Assembly (NCBI GenBank): GCA_963733265.1
Contig: CAVTCF010000001.1
Span: forward strand, 434,001 to 498,000
From: PALSA-1006 sp963733265
GTDB taxonomy: Bacteria; Pseudomonadota; Gammaproteobacteria; Burkholderiales; Gallionellaceae
Length of the DNA stretch: 64,000 nt
Direction: 5' to 3'
Part shown: piece after piece, positions 40,464-49,328 of the stretch
Position numbering within the stretch: position 1 is the stretch's first letter
Layout of the letters: every line of letters starts with the position of its first letter
Notes under the pieces: model-generated
Seen by the model: only the letters and a program-made list of their open reading frames with translations
Database searches by the model: none
Told to the model about the DNA's origin: nothing
Made by a program: the position numbers and the translations under genes

Positions 40464-41051
40464 ATGAAAATATTTGAAAATCGTTCGTGGATGATTGTGG
40501 TCGGACTGGCGCTGGCGATGGCGCTTACCCGATTCAATCATTTCGGTTCGTCGGTGGCGTTGCCGGATGCCTCTCTGGCGGTGTTTTTTCTGGGGGGATT
40601 GTATTTGTCGAAGTTTTCCAAAACACGCTGGGCATTTTTCGCCCTCTTAACGGAGGCAGCATTAATTGATTACTACGCAATCACTATGGGCGGAACCAGT
40701 GATTGGTGCGTTACACCGGCTTACGGATTCCTCGTATTTGCTTACGGTGCAATGTGGTACGCCGGAAATTGGTTTGCACCGCGTCATACACTGACGGGGC
40801 GAAATCTGCTGGGGATGTTCGCGGTGGCGACAGTTGCAAGCACACTCGCTTTTGTGATTTCCAATGTAAGTTTCTTCTTGTTTTCCGGGCGTTATGCTGA
40901 AATGAGTGCCGTCGAATATGCCTCCCAAGTTGTGCAATATTTGGGTTCTTATGTTGGCATTGCATTGTTGTATGTGGCCTGTGTGATCGCCGTCCACATG
41001 GTTTATCTTCTGCTGAAAGTCAAGGCGCATAGCGGTTCACATGTTATCTGA
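40464..41051 (+). CDS. btuM: BtuM-type solitary ECF S-component (cobalamin uptake)
   Basis: This 195-residue protein has six predicted membrane segments. It carries SSVALPDASLAVFFLGGLYL and GGTSDWCVTPAYGFLVFAYG with a conserved Cys at position 82. BtuM proteins, first characterised from Thiobacillus denitrificans, are ECF-type S-components that work without an energising module and bind cobalamin through a conserved Cys near 80. The setting behind btuB and a B12 riboswitch fits. A ribosome site (AAGGAG) precedes the ATG. No btuCDF or ECF module is in the window. Confidence 0.8.
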   Translation: MKIFENRSWMIVVGLALAMALTRFNHFGSSVALPDASLAVFFLGGLYLSKFSKTRWAFFALLTEAALIDYYAITMGGTSDWCVTPAYGFLVFAYGAMWYAGNWFAPRHTLTGRNLLGMFAVATVASTLAFVISNVSFFLFSGRYAEMSAVEYASQVVQYLGSYVGIALLYVACVIAVHMVYLLLKVKAHSGSHVI

Positions 41052-41107
41052 GTGTCAAATCCCAGAGTTGACGGTTTCTCTTCAGCGCAGACAAGGAGGA
41101 GGGCAGT

Positions 41108-42871
41108 TTGACTAACCTCCAGCTTTATTCCCGTTTGTTGAGCTACGTAAAACCTTACTGGCGTACGTTTGCAGTTTCTATTATCGGGATGGCCGTGGCT
41201 GCGGCCACCGAGGCGCTGTTGCCCGCATTACTCAAACCGATGCTCGACGGTACTTTTGTGCATCGTGATGACATGGTTATTCGCTGGGCGCCGGTCTTTC
41301 TCCTGCTGATCTTTTTCGTGCGCGGCGTGGCTGCGTTTGCGGGTACTTTTGCTATCGGCTGGGTGGGGAACAAGCTGGTGATGGATTTGCGCGAACTGAT
41401 GTTCCGCAAACTGCTTTCGCTGCCAACGCGTTTTTACGATGACCACTCTACGGGGCAACTCATTTCAAAACTCACTTTCGATGTGATGCAGGTAACTGCT
41501 GCGGCCACGAATGTAGTGACTGTGACGCTGCGTGACTCCATTGTTGTGGTTGGCCTGATGGGTTGGTTGCTTTACCTGAATTGGAAACTGACCATGTTGA
41601 CTCTGGTGATGATGCCGCTCATTGCTTATATCATCAAGATCATTAGTAACCGGGAGCGCGATGCAAGCCGATTGACTCAGGTGGCGATGGGTGACATCAC
41701 GCAAGTTATTGAAGAAAGCGTGACTGCGCACAAAGTGGTGAAATTGTTTGGCGGGCAAATATATGAAGGCGCGAGATTTGGTGAGCAGGCCAACTGGGTG
41801 CGTCGCCACGCCATGAAACAGGTTGTAGCGGGCGCTGCCAATGTGCCTATCGTGCAGATGGTGGCGGCAATGTCGTTGGCAGTGATTATGTACCTTGCCA
41901 TTCAGCAGGCGCGTGCCGATGAATCTACGGTGGGTGGATTTTTGTCGTTCATTGCGGCAATGCTAATGTTAACGGCACCGGCCAAACGTATCGCCGGCGT
42001 CAATGAACTTATGCAACGCGGATTGGCGGCTGCAGAAAGCGTGTTTGAATTAGTCGATACGCCGGGCGAGGTAGATGCAGGTACTGCGACCATAGTGCGC
42101 GCCAAGGGCAATCTTGCTTTCGAGCATGTAACTCTTTCTTACCTGGCCGATGATCGCATGGCTTTGGATGATATCTGTCTTGATATTCCAGCCGGACAGA
42201 CCGTGGCCTTAGTAGGGCAATCCGGTAGCGGCAAAAGCACGATGGCGAATCTGGTACCACGCTTTTACTTGCCAACCAGCGGACGTATCACTTTGGATGG
42301 GCATGATCTGGCGGATCTGACTTTGGCCAGTCTGCGCGCTAATATTGCATTGGTTAGCCAAGAGGTGGTTTTGTTCAACGACACGATTGCTGCCAACATC
42401 TCCTACGGTCAGATGCGTGAAGTCCCGGATGAAGAAATTGTTGCTGCCGCGCAAGCCGCCCACGCAATGGAATTTATACACGAACTGCCCGAGGGCATGA
42501 ATACGCTGGTAGGTGAAAAAGGGGTGCGTTTATCCGGAGGCCAGCGCCAACGTTTGGCAATCGCCCGTGCCATCCTGAAAAATGCACCCGTGCTGATTTT
42601 GGACGAGGCGACATCCGCATTGGATAGCGAATCTGAGCGCCATGTTCAGGCTGCCTTGGAAACCCTGATGCAAGGGCGTACGACATTGGTTATTGCGCAC
42701 CGGCTTTCCACCATAGAAAAAGCGGATCGCATTGTTGTGTTGCAAAAAGGCCATATTGTTGAAATGGGCACTCACCGGGAGTTACTGGCAAATAACGGCG
42801 TGTATGCCCAACTTCATCGGATCCAATTCGAGTGGCACGACGCTGAAAAAGAAAAGTTTGCTGGAAATTGA
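41108..42871 (+). CDS. msbA: Lipid A export ABC transporter (MsbA)
   Basis: This 587-residue half transporter has six N-terminal transmembrane helices followed by an ATPase with Walker A VGQSGSGKSTM, signature RLSGGQRQRLAIARAIL, Walker B VLILDEATSALDSE, and IAHRLSTIEKADRI. It flips lipid A-core across the inner membrane. The start is TTG at 41108 with a strong AAGGAGGAGGG ribosome site; no ATG precedes the first helix in frame. Confidence 0.93.
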   Translation: MTNLQLYSRLLSYVKPYWRTFAVSIIGMAVAAATEALLPALLKPMLDGTFVHRDDMVIRWAPVFLLLIFFVRGVAAFAGTFAIGWVGNKLVMDLRELMFRKLLSLPTRFYDDHSTGQLISKLTFDVMQVTAAATNVVTVTLRDSIVVVGLMGWLLYLNWKLTMLTLVMMPLIAYIIKIISNRERDASRLTQVAMGDITQVIEESVTAHKVVKLFGGQIYEGARFGEQANWVRRHAMKQVVAGAANVPIVQMVAAMSLAVIMYLAIQQARADESTVGGFLSFIAAMLMLTAPAKRIAGVNELMQRGLAAAESVFELVDTPGEVDAGTATIVRAKGNLAFEHVTLSYLADDRMALDDICLDIPAGQTVALVGQSGSGKSTMANLVPRFYLPTSGRITLDGHDLADLTLASLRANIALVSQEVVLFNDTIAANISYGQMREVPDEEIVAAAQAAHAMEFIHELPEGMNTLVGEKGVRLSGGQRQRLAIARAILKNAPVLILDEATSALDSESERHVQAALETLMQGRTTLVIAHRLSTIEKADRIVVLQKGHIVEMGTHRELLANNGVYAQLHRIQFEWHDAEKEKFAGN

Positions 42872-42872
42872 G

Positions 42873-42901
42873 TTGACATCTTCGCTTTCGCTGGTTAAAT
42901 T
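42873..42901 (+). promoter_or_regulatory. Sigma-70 promoter of the peroxiredoxin gene
   Basis: TTGACA (42873-42878) and TAAATT (42896-42901) are exactly 17 nt apart. It lies 54 nt before the ahpC-like ATG and directly after the msbA stop, so the peroxiredoxin is transcribed independently. Confidence 0.65.
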
Positions 42902-42954
42902 CATTCCCTAGCAATTCAGTCAACCAAGTAGCAACCCCCTTATAGGAGATAATC

Positions 42955-43554
42955 ATGGCAGTTCTAGTAGGCAAAGCAGCACCAGACTTCACTGCTAACG
43001 CAGTGTTGGGCAACAATGAAATTACAAATATCACGTTTTCAAAGGTAACCAAGGGCAAATACGCCGTTGTTTTCTTTTATCCGCTGGATTTTACTTTTGT
43101 ATGTCCATCTGAATTGATTGCGTTCGACCATCGTCTGGAAGAGTTCAAGAAACGTAACGTTGAAGTATTGGGTGTTTCAATTGATTCACAATTCAGCCAC
43201 TTGGCTTGGAAAAATACCCCGGTTGAAAAGGGCGGAATCGGCAAGGTAGGCTACACTTTGGTGGCAGATATTAAGCACGAAATCGCCAAAGCATACGATG
43301 TTGAATCGGAAGGCGGCGTTGCATTTCGCGGCTCTTTCCTGATCGACAAAAATGGCGTGGTTCAGCATCAAGTAGTTAACAATCTGCCATTGGGTCGCAA
43401 TATCGATGAAATGTTGCGCATGGTCGATGCTCTTCAGTTTACCGAAGAACATGGCGAAGTTTGCCCCGCAGGTTGGAGCAAGGGTAAGGCTGGTATGAAC
43501 GCATCAACTGAAGGTGTTGCAAAATATTTGGCTTCACACGCTAAAGAACTGTAA
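42955..43554 (+). CDS. Two-cysteine peroxiredoxin (AhpC/TSA type)
   Basis: This 199-residue peroxidase reduces H2O2 and organic peroxides. The peroxidatic Cys is in YPLDFTFVCPSELIAFD, and the resolving Cys in GEVCPAGWSKGKAG near the C-terminus. A TAGGAGAT ribosome site, its own promoter and its own terminator make it a single-gene unit. Its reductant partner is not encoded nearby. Confidence 0.95.
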   Translation: MAVLVGKAAPDFTANAVLGNNEITNITFSKVTKGKYAVVFFYPLDFTFVCPSELIAFDHRLEEFKKRNVEVLGVSIDSQFSHLAWKNTPVEKGGIGKVGYTLVADIKHEIAKAYDVESEGGVAFRGSFLIDKNGVVQHQVVNNLPLGRNIDEMLRMVDALQFTEEHGEVCPAGWSKGKAGMNASTEGVAKYLASHAKEL

Positions 43555-43576
43555 TCGGGCAGGCAAATCAGCACAC

Positions 43577-43602
43577 AAAAGGCTCCTTCGCGGAGCCTTT
43601 TG
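43577..43602 (+). terminator. Rho-independent terminator of the peroxiredoxin gene
   Basis: AAAAGGCTCC and GGAGCCTTTT form a strong stem with a small loop (TTCGC), followed by TTTTGC. It lies 22 nt after the stop codon. Confidence 0.9.
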
Positions 43603-43660
43603 CATTGCAGCAGAGTTCTGTTTTCAACATGGCTAAGCATATTTACAATATCCTTAAGAC

Positions 43661-44692
43661 ATGGATTTTCTGAAACTTAAACCGGACACTCAAACAGTCA
43701 GGCGAATGCGCTATTTGGCATTCGGCCTTGCATTGTTGTTCCCGTTGACATCGCTTGCGGATGATCCACCTGTTCAACAACCCGAAGATTTGCCGCCGAA
43801 GCCCGGTTTTATCGACTTTCAGCGTGATTATGTGGCAGAGAAATTTGTAAGCCTTGCCAATGAGATAGATAGCTTTTTTGGTGATGATCGCAACTTTCAA
43901 GAGACTAACAAAAGCGTACTTCAAATTGATGCAACGCGGGTGATGCAGCAAGCGAATGCGCCAAATATTGGACTAACCTATAAAGCCAAGTTTCATTTGC
44001 CGAATGCACAAAAACGGCTTCATTTATTATTGGAAAGCAATCCGGATCAAAATTTGCCGGGGCAGACATTGGTGCAACACCTTCTGCGGCAAGATGCATC
44101 CGTCTTTAAAGAGGTTGCCACCCCGGATAGCTACGGGGCTGCAATACGTTTTGAAAACAAGGAAGGAAGCCCTTTTCAATTGAGTGCTGATGGAGGGCTT
44201 AAGGCTGATAGTGGGCAACAGTTTTATAGTTATTCGGTACATCCGTTTGCGCGCTCCAGTGCCAGCTATACGCAGCCGCTGAAATCTGTACAACTAAAAT
44301 GGACGGAATCCTTATTTTGGTTTAATACAACCGGAGTGGGTGAAAATACCCAATTGGATGTTGACCATCATTACACTGACAAGGTGCTCTTTCGGGCCAC
44401 AACCGGGGCGACGTTTCTCGTCTCAAACGAGGATTATACTTTTCACCAGGATTTTTCGATTTTTGATACGCTAAATGAACAGGCTTCATTGCTTTATCAA
44501 ATATCCGCAACCGGGGTAAGTCGCCCTGCGGCTGAAGTGGCGGAATATATTGCCATGGTATTGTACCGGCGGCGCGTGCATCAAGACTGGGTATTTCTTG
44601 ATATCAACCCGCAATTGCATTACCCCAAAGCCAATGATTTTCAGTTAAATGCAGAATTGATTTTGCGCTTGGAGTTCATGTTTTCGAAGTAG
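43661..44692 (+). CDS. Exported protein of unknown function, probably outer-membrane associated
   Basis: I do not recognise the family. A signal peptide (MRYLAFGLALLFPLTSLADD) begins at the 16th residue of the 343-residue frame; start 43706 is therefore an alternative. The mature protein has a Pro-rich N-terminus (PPVQQPEDLPPKPG) and many alternating aromatic/polar stretches (FYSYSVHPFARSSASYTQP, VQLKWTESLFWFNTTGVGE), ending LILRLEFMFSK with a near-terminal Phe, all typical of an outer-membrane beta-barrel. It stands alone between the peroxiredoxin and a symporter. Confidence 0.65.
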   Translation: MDFLKLKPDTQTVRRMRYLAFGLALLFPLTSLADDPPVQQPEDLPPKPGFIDFQRDYVAEKFVSLANEIDSFFGDDRNFQETNKSVLQIDATRVMQQANAPNIGLTYKAKFHLPNAQKRLHLLLESNPDQNLPGQTLVQHLLRQDASVFKEVATPDSYGAAIRFENKEGSPFQLSADGGLKADSGQQFYSYSVHPFARSSASYTQPLKSVQLKWTESLFWFNTTGVGENTQLDVDHHYTDKVLFRATTGATFLVSNEDYTFHQDFSIFDTLNEQASLLYQISATGVSRPAAEVAEYIAMVLYRRRVHQDWVFLDINPQLHYPKANDFQLNAELILRLEFMFSK

Positions 44693-44784
44693 TTGCCGCG
44701 GATTAACTTGAAACGGCATTTCTTCGCTAAATATATAACTTGCTTTACAATTACCCGACATCTAAATCTGGCGAGTCATTCGTT

Positions 44785-46218
44785 ATGCTGATCTGGTTCA
44801 TTGTAATTTATCTTCTTTTCTCCGTCGCAATTGGTTTGTACGCATCGACGCGGGTACATAACGCAAAAGACTTCGCGGTTGCGGGGCGACATTTGCCATT
44901 ACCGATGGTCACAGCGACAGTGTTTGCGACCTGGTTTGGTGCAGAAACGGTTCTTGGTATTTCTGCCACTTTTGTAAAAGAAGGCTTGCACGGTGTTGTT
45001 GCAGATCCTTTTGGCGCAAGCTTGTGTTTGATCTTGGCAGGGTTATTTTTTGCCAACAAGCTATACCGTATGAATCTGCTGACGATCGGGGATTACTACA
45101 AGACGCGTTATAGTCGTTCGGTCGAGTTGATTACCAGTATCTGTATCGTGATTTCCTATCTGGGGTGGGTTTCTGCGCAAATCATGGCGCTGGGATTGGT
45201 ATTCAATGTGGTTTCGGGCGGGGATGTAAGCCGTGAAACCGGCATGATGATTGGTGCGGCTATCGTGTTGACCTACACGATGTTCGGTGGGATGTGGTCG
45301 GTTGCGTTGTTGGATATCGTGCAGATGACAGTAATTATGGCCGGGATGTTGTTTATTGGTTATCTCATTAGTGATCAAACGGGCGGCGTGGCGGCAGTTG
45401 TGGCACATGCACAGACAGCGGGTAAGCTTGATTTTTTTCCGCACGGAAATTACACCGAGTGGGTGCCGTTTATCGGAGCTTGGCTAACCATGATGTTGGG
45501 TTCGATTCCGCAGCAGGATGTATTTCAGCGCATTACCTCCGCCAAAAATGAAAAGACCGCTGTGCGCGGTTCGGTATTGGGTGGATCACTCTATTTTATG
45601 TTTGCCTTCGTGCCAATGTTTCTGGCCTATTCAGCTACCTTAATTGATCCGAAAGTATTCAGCGATCTGCTGGATAAAGACCCGCAACTTATCCTGCCAA
45701 CATTGATTTTGAATCACACGCCGGTATTCGCACAGGTAATTTTCTTCGGTGCGCTGCTGTCGGCTATCATGAGCTGCTCCTCGGCTACCTTGCTCGCCCC
45801 GTCTGTCACTTTTACGGAAAACATATTGAAGCACTTCATGTTGAAAAACATGACAGATCGCCAGTTCTTGCGCGCCATGCGTATCGTGCTCGTGTGTTTT
45901 GGTTTGCTGGTGCTTTTTGTGGCGATGCATGCTGAAGTCAGTATTTTCAAAATGGTGGAAGATGCCTACAAAATTACTTTGGTTGCGGCATTCGTTCCGC
46001 TTGCATTCGGGCTCTACTGGAAACGTGCCAACAATCAAGGGGCTTTGGTTTCTATTGTCATGGGCTTGACTACCTGGATACTGCTCGAAGTGTTGAATGC
46101 TGACAGTATCTGGCCGCCCCAATTAGTCGGTCTGCTGATGAGTATGGCAGGCATGATTGTCGGTTCCCTGTTGCCGAATTATTTACCGCTAGCGCGACAA
46201 GTACATAAAACCGAATGA
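44785..46218 (+). CDS. Sodium:solute symporter family transporter
   Basis: This 477-residue protein of the SSS family (PutP/PanF type) has about 13 transmembrane helices. ATVFATWFGAETVLGISATF and TYTMFGGMWSVALLDIVQMT are family motifs. The substrate is not determinable. The frame opens at 44740, but the first hydrophobic helix starts at MLIWFIVIYLLFSVAIG (44785). A three-unit Pho box begins 2 nt after its stop. Confidence 0.85.
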   Translation: MLIWFIVIYLLFSVAIGLYASTRVHNAKDFAVAGRHLPLPMVTATVFATWFGAETVLGISATFVKEGLHGVVADPFGASLCLILAGLFFANKLYRMNLLTIGDYYKTRYSRSVELITSICIVISYLGWVSAQIMALGLVFNVVSGGDVSRETGMMIGAAIVLTYTMFGGMWSVALLDIVQMTVIMAGMLFIGYLISDQTGGVAAVVAHAQTAGKLDFFPHGNYTEWVPFIGAWLTMMLGSIPQQDVFQRITSAKNEKTAVRGSVLGGSLYFMFAFVPMFLAYSATLIDPKVFSDLLDKDPQLILPTLILNHTPVFAQVIFFGALLSAIMSCSSATLLAPSVTFTENILKHFMLKNMTDRQFLRAMRIVLVCFGLLVLFVAMHAEVSIFKMVEDAYKITLVAAFVPLAFGLYWKRANNQGALVSIVMGLTTWILLEVLNADSIWPPQLVGLLMSMAGMIVGSLLPNYLPLARQVHKTE

Positions 46219-46219
46219 G

Positions 46220-46252
46220 TTGTCATGTTGTTGTCACAATTCTGCCATAACA
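46220..46252 (+). promoter_or_regulatory. Three-unit Pho box (PhoB binding site) before phoB
   Basis: Three consecutive 11-bp units, TTGTCATGTTG, TTGTCACAATT and CTGCCATAACA, follow the PhoB consensus (CTGTCATA-type repeats with 11-bp phasing). The site lies 38 nt upstream of the phoB ATG, so phoB is probably autoactivated. Confidence 0.85.
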
Positions 46253-46290
46253 TCGCTACCCGGATGAAGTTAAGCCTAGGAAAAATATAA

Positions 46291-46977
46291 ATGACAGCAA
46301 ATATTCTGCTTGTTGAAGACGAGCCGGCAATTCAAGAACTGCTTGCATTCAACGTGACTCAATGCGGTTATCGGGCAATTCAGGCGAGCGATGCGGATAG
46401 CGCAATGGCGTTGATCAACCGCGCATTGCCGGATCTGATTTTGCTGGACTGGATGTTGCCCGGTATATCGGGCGTGGAATTGGCAAGACGCTTGCGCGCA
46501 GATCAGCGCACGCAAAGCATTCCTATCATTATGCTGACAGCCCGTACAGACGAGCGCGATAAAGTGCTGGGGTTGGAATCCGGTGCGGATGATTACATTA
46601 CCAAGCCATTTTCACCGCGAGAATTGATGGCAAGAATTCGTGCCGTATTGCGTCGCCGTGCGCCGCAGATGACTGACGAAGTGGTGCGTGTGGACGGACT
46701 TGAGCTTTCTCCCGTTACGCACCGTGTAAGCGCAAAAGGGGTTCACATCGATTTGGGGCCGACGGAGTTTCGTCTGCTGCACTTCTTTATGACGCACATT
46801 GAGCGCGTGTACAGCCGTGCGCAGTTACTGGATCAAGTTTGGGGTGACCACGTGTTCGTGGAAGAGCGTACCGTGGATGTTCATATCCGCCGTTTACGTC
46901 AGGCACTGGAGCCATCAGGATTGGATGTTTTGGTGCAGACAGTGCGCGGTAGCGGTTACCGTTTTTCTCGCGCATAG
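46291..46977 (+). CDS. phoB: Phosphate regulon response regulator PhoB
   Basis: This 228-residue OmpR-family regulator has a receiver domain with the acidic pocket (VEDEPA), phospho-acceptor Asp in ILLDWMLPGISGVE, then LTARTDERDKVLGLESGADD and KPFSPREL, and a winged-helix DNA-binding domain (LGPTEFRLLHFFMTHIERVY, RTVDVHIRRLRQAL). The Pho box just upstream supports the PhoB assignment. No phoR or pst gene follows; the next gene converges on it. Confidence 0.93.
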   Translation: MTANILLVEDEPAIQELLAFNVTQCGYRAIQASDADSAMALINRALPDLILLDWMLPGISGVELARRLRADQRTQSIPIIMLTARTDERDKVLGLESGADDYITKPFSPRELMARIRAVLRRRAPQMTDEVVRVDGLELSPVTHRVSAKGVHIDLGPTEFRLLHFFMTHIERVYSRAQLLDQVWGDHVFVEERTVDVHIRRLRQALEPSGLDVLVQTVRGSGYRFSRA

Positions 46978-46998
46978 GACTATTTTGCTTGCCCCGGT

Positions 46999-48039
46999 TT
47001 AGCTCTTTGCGCCATTGATAGGTTGCAGCGCTGAAAAAAGTTGCTGGCTTGCCAGTGTCCAGTTGAAGGTGGCGGCATGCTCTAGTACGCCTGCGCGTGG
47101 TGTATTCAATGCAGCCAGACAAGCTCTGCGCAAATCCTTATCCAAAATTCCAGCCTGTGGCGGTTTGACCACATCAATCGGACCCGCAACAGGGAAAGCC
47201 GCAACAGGTGTTCCGCAGGCCATGGCTTCAAGCATCACCAATCCAAAAGTGTCGGTGATACTGGTAAATACAAATACGTCGGCAGTTCGATACAGCTTGG
47301 CAAGGCTGGCGCCATCCAATACGCCGAACCATCTTACGTTGGGATACTGTTTGTGCAGTCGCTCACGCTCGGGACCATCACCTGCCACCCATTTTTCGCC
47401 CGGCAAGTCGAGCTTAAGAAATTCATCGACCTGTTTTTCAACAGCCAATCTGCCAACATGCAAGAAGATTGGGCCTTCACCTCGTTCTATTTTGGGGCCG
47501 TCGGGTCTGAACATATCGAAATCCACTCCCCGAGTCCACAATCTTGGATTGTTAAAACCACGTTGGCGCAAGTCCTCAACAATAGAGGGCGTGGGGGTGA
47601 GATTAAAGCGCGCCGCGTTGTGAAACTTGCGCAGAAAAGAGTAGCTAATCCGGGTCGGTATACGAAAGCGGGCGTGGAGATATTCAGGAAAACGGCTGTG
47701 GTAAGCCGTCGTGAACGCCCACCCTCGTTCGATGGCAATATTTCGTGCCAGCCAGCCTAACGGACCTTCAGTGGCGATATGCAGACAGTCGGGGGCAAAC
47801 GCATCAATATGTTTTGCCACGTTGCGCTGAGTGGTAAAGGCAAGAGATATTTCCGGATACGTGGGGCATGGAAACGAGCGAAACTCCAAAGGTGACAAGA
47901 ATCCTACTTGATGCCCCATGAGTTCCAATTCGCGGCGCGTCATTTTAAGTGTGCGTACTACTCCGTTAACTTGGGGTTCCCAGGCATCTGTAACGATTAA
48001 AATTTTTTTCAAAGCGGCGGTTCCTGGATGATGCTGCAT
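46999..48039 (-). CDS. GT4-family glycosyltransferase (lipid-type)
   Basis: This 346-residue protein is of the group-1/GT-B class. N-terminal ILIVTDAWEPQVNGVVRTLK, middle ARFNLTPTPSIVEDLRQRG, and the C-terminal nucleotide-sugar site (GPIFLHVGRLAVEKQVDEF, ADVFVFTSITDTFGLVMLEA) resemble SqdX/MgtA-type glycosyltransferases that glycosylate diacylglycerol. Being next to phoB, it may make phosphorus-free glycolipids under phosphate limitation. No Pho box is visible upstream. Acceptor and sugar are unknown. Confidence 0.85.
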   Translation of the reverse strand: MQHHPGTAALKKILIVTDAWEPQVNGVVRTLKMTRRELELMGHQVGFLSPLEFRSFPCPTYPEISLAFTTQRNVAKHIDAFAPDCLHIATEGPLGWLARNIAIERGWAFTTAYHSRFPEYLHARFRIPTRISYSFLRKFHNAARFNLTPTPSIVEDLRQRGFNNPRLWTRGVDFDMFRPDGPKIERGEGPIFLHVGRLAVEKQVDEFLKLDLPGEKWVAGDGPERERLHKQYPNVRWFGVLDGASLAKLYRTADVFVFTSITDTFGLVMLEAMACGTPVAAFPVAGPIDVVKPPQAGILDKDLRRACLAALNTPRAGVLEHAATFNWTLASQQLFSALQPINGAKS

Positions 48040-48383
48040 GTAAATTACTTTAAAAATAATTTGATGTGCGAAAATTGAAGGTTTAATAATGCTAAACCAA
48101 ATATATTACAAAAATAATTTCAAACGCGAATAAGCCAGCATGAACAGGATGTAATACCGGATTCTCGAAAACGAATTATGGATACAGAATAATGCACCTT
48201 TGAAAAAGGAGGAAGTTGTATAGGTTTGCTATTGGAAAATCCCGGTTGATATAACCTGTGCTCTTCGATGGGCTCAATTTATTTGAGCCTGCCAGAGTGA
48301 AAGAAAAAGGGATTGAATATCACGGAATAAGGAGGGAAAGTCCATCCCGCTTCTCTGTGAAGCGCTTGGCAAAACACGATCCT
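48040..48383. other. Gene-free region between cysB and the glycosyltransferase
   Basis: No ORF or known RNA is recognisable in 344 nt. It holds a 7-bp hairpin GGCTCAATTTATTTGAGCC (48271-48289, without a T-run) and two purine-rich GGAGG stretches (48208, 48331) not followed by plausible start codons. It should contain the 3' end of the cysB transcript and the glycosyltransferase promoter. Confidence 0.5.
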
Positions 48384-49328
48384 TCACTGAACGGCGTCGT
48401 CAGTGTGGAGTGGCTTTAAGCCTGCGCGAACGGTTGCTTCGTCCAGCGCCGGTGAGCAAAGCTCGATGAAGCGATAAGCGAAGCTGCGCAGATAGTGTCC
48501 CTGCCGCAACGCGATGTAAGTCGTGTTCTCACCGAACAAATGGGCGCTGTCCAACAAGCGTAACTCGGTGTCCTTTACCGGGTTGACTGCCATCGACGCG
48601 ACAATGCCGATTCCCAAACCAAGTTCGACGTAAGTTTTGATGACATCAGCATCGAGAGCGGACATAACGATATCGGTTTCCAATCCGGCATCGGCAAAAG
48701 ATTGGTCTATGCGTGCACGTCCCGTTAGGCCATCGTGGTATGTGATAATCGGGTATTCGGCAATGTGTTCCAGCGTAAGCGATTTGACTTTCTCCAATGG
48801 GTGACCCGCCGAAACAACAACGGCATGATTCCAGGAGTAGTACGGAAACACATCCAGCCCTGTTACCGTGGAGAGGGCTTCTGTCGCCACTCCGATATCT
48901 GCTTGCCCGTCCAAAAGCATAGAAACGATTTCATCCGGACTGGCCTGATCCAGTTTAAGGTGAACCTTGGGGTAATTCTTTTTGAATTCGGTAATCACTC
49001 GCGGAAGTGCATAACGCGCCTGTGTATGAGTCGTTACCACAGACAAATGACCTTCATCACGCTTGCTATATTGTTCAGCCAGACTTTTGATGTTGTTTGC
49101 ATCCAGCAAAATGCGGTTAACGTGCTGGATCAGATCGCGACCCGGCTCAGTCAGACCCATGAGGCGTTTACCTTTGCGCACAAATAACTCAACACCAAGC
49201 TCATCTTCCAAATCTTTGATGTGTTTGGAGACGCCGGATTGCGAGGTGAATAATGCGTTGCCAACTTCGGTCAGATTGAAGTTGCAACGGACTGCTTCGC
49301 GGATAATTCTAAGCTGCTGAAAGTTCAC
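48384..49328 (-). CDS. cysB: LysR-type regulator CysB
   Basis: This 314-residue CysB begins MNFQQLRIIREAVRCNFNLT from a GTG at 49328 with helix-turn-helix block ALFTSQSGVSKHIKDLEDEL and effector-domain motifs VVTTHTQARYALPRV and ITYHDGLTGRARIDQ. It activates sulfate assimilation genes with N-acetylserine. Its GTG lies within the last codons of cysA, so it is in the operon it likely regulates. A frame open 42 codons further upstream is only within cysA. Confidence 0.93.
   Translation of the reverse strand: MNFQQLRIIREAVRCNFNLTEVGNALFTSQSGVSKHIKDLEDELGVELFVRKGKRLMGLTEPGRDLIQHVNRILLDANNIKSLAEQYSKRDEGHLSVVTTHTQARYALPRVITEFKKNYPKVHLKLDQASPDEIVSMLLDGQADIGVATEALSTVTGLDVFPYYSWNHAVVVSAGHPLEKVKSLTLEHIAEYPIITYHDGLTGRARIDQSFADAGLETDIVMSALDADVIKTYVELGLGIGIVASMAVNPVKDTELRLLDSAHLFGENTTYIALRQGHYLRSFAYRFIELCSPALDEATVRAGLKPLHTDDAVQ

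Noticed and set aside
48215..48253. 12-codon TTG-started reading frame after AAAGGAGG
   Set aside because: It is very short, with no conserved residues or attenuator structure following it; not enough for a leader peptide call.
46999..48383. Pho box before the glycosyltransferase
   Set aside because: I searched the 48040-48383 interval for TGTCA-type 11-bp repeats on both strands and found none; the phosphate link rests on neighbourhood only.
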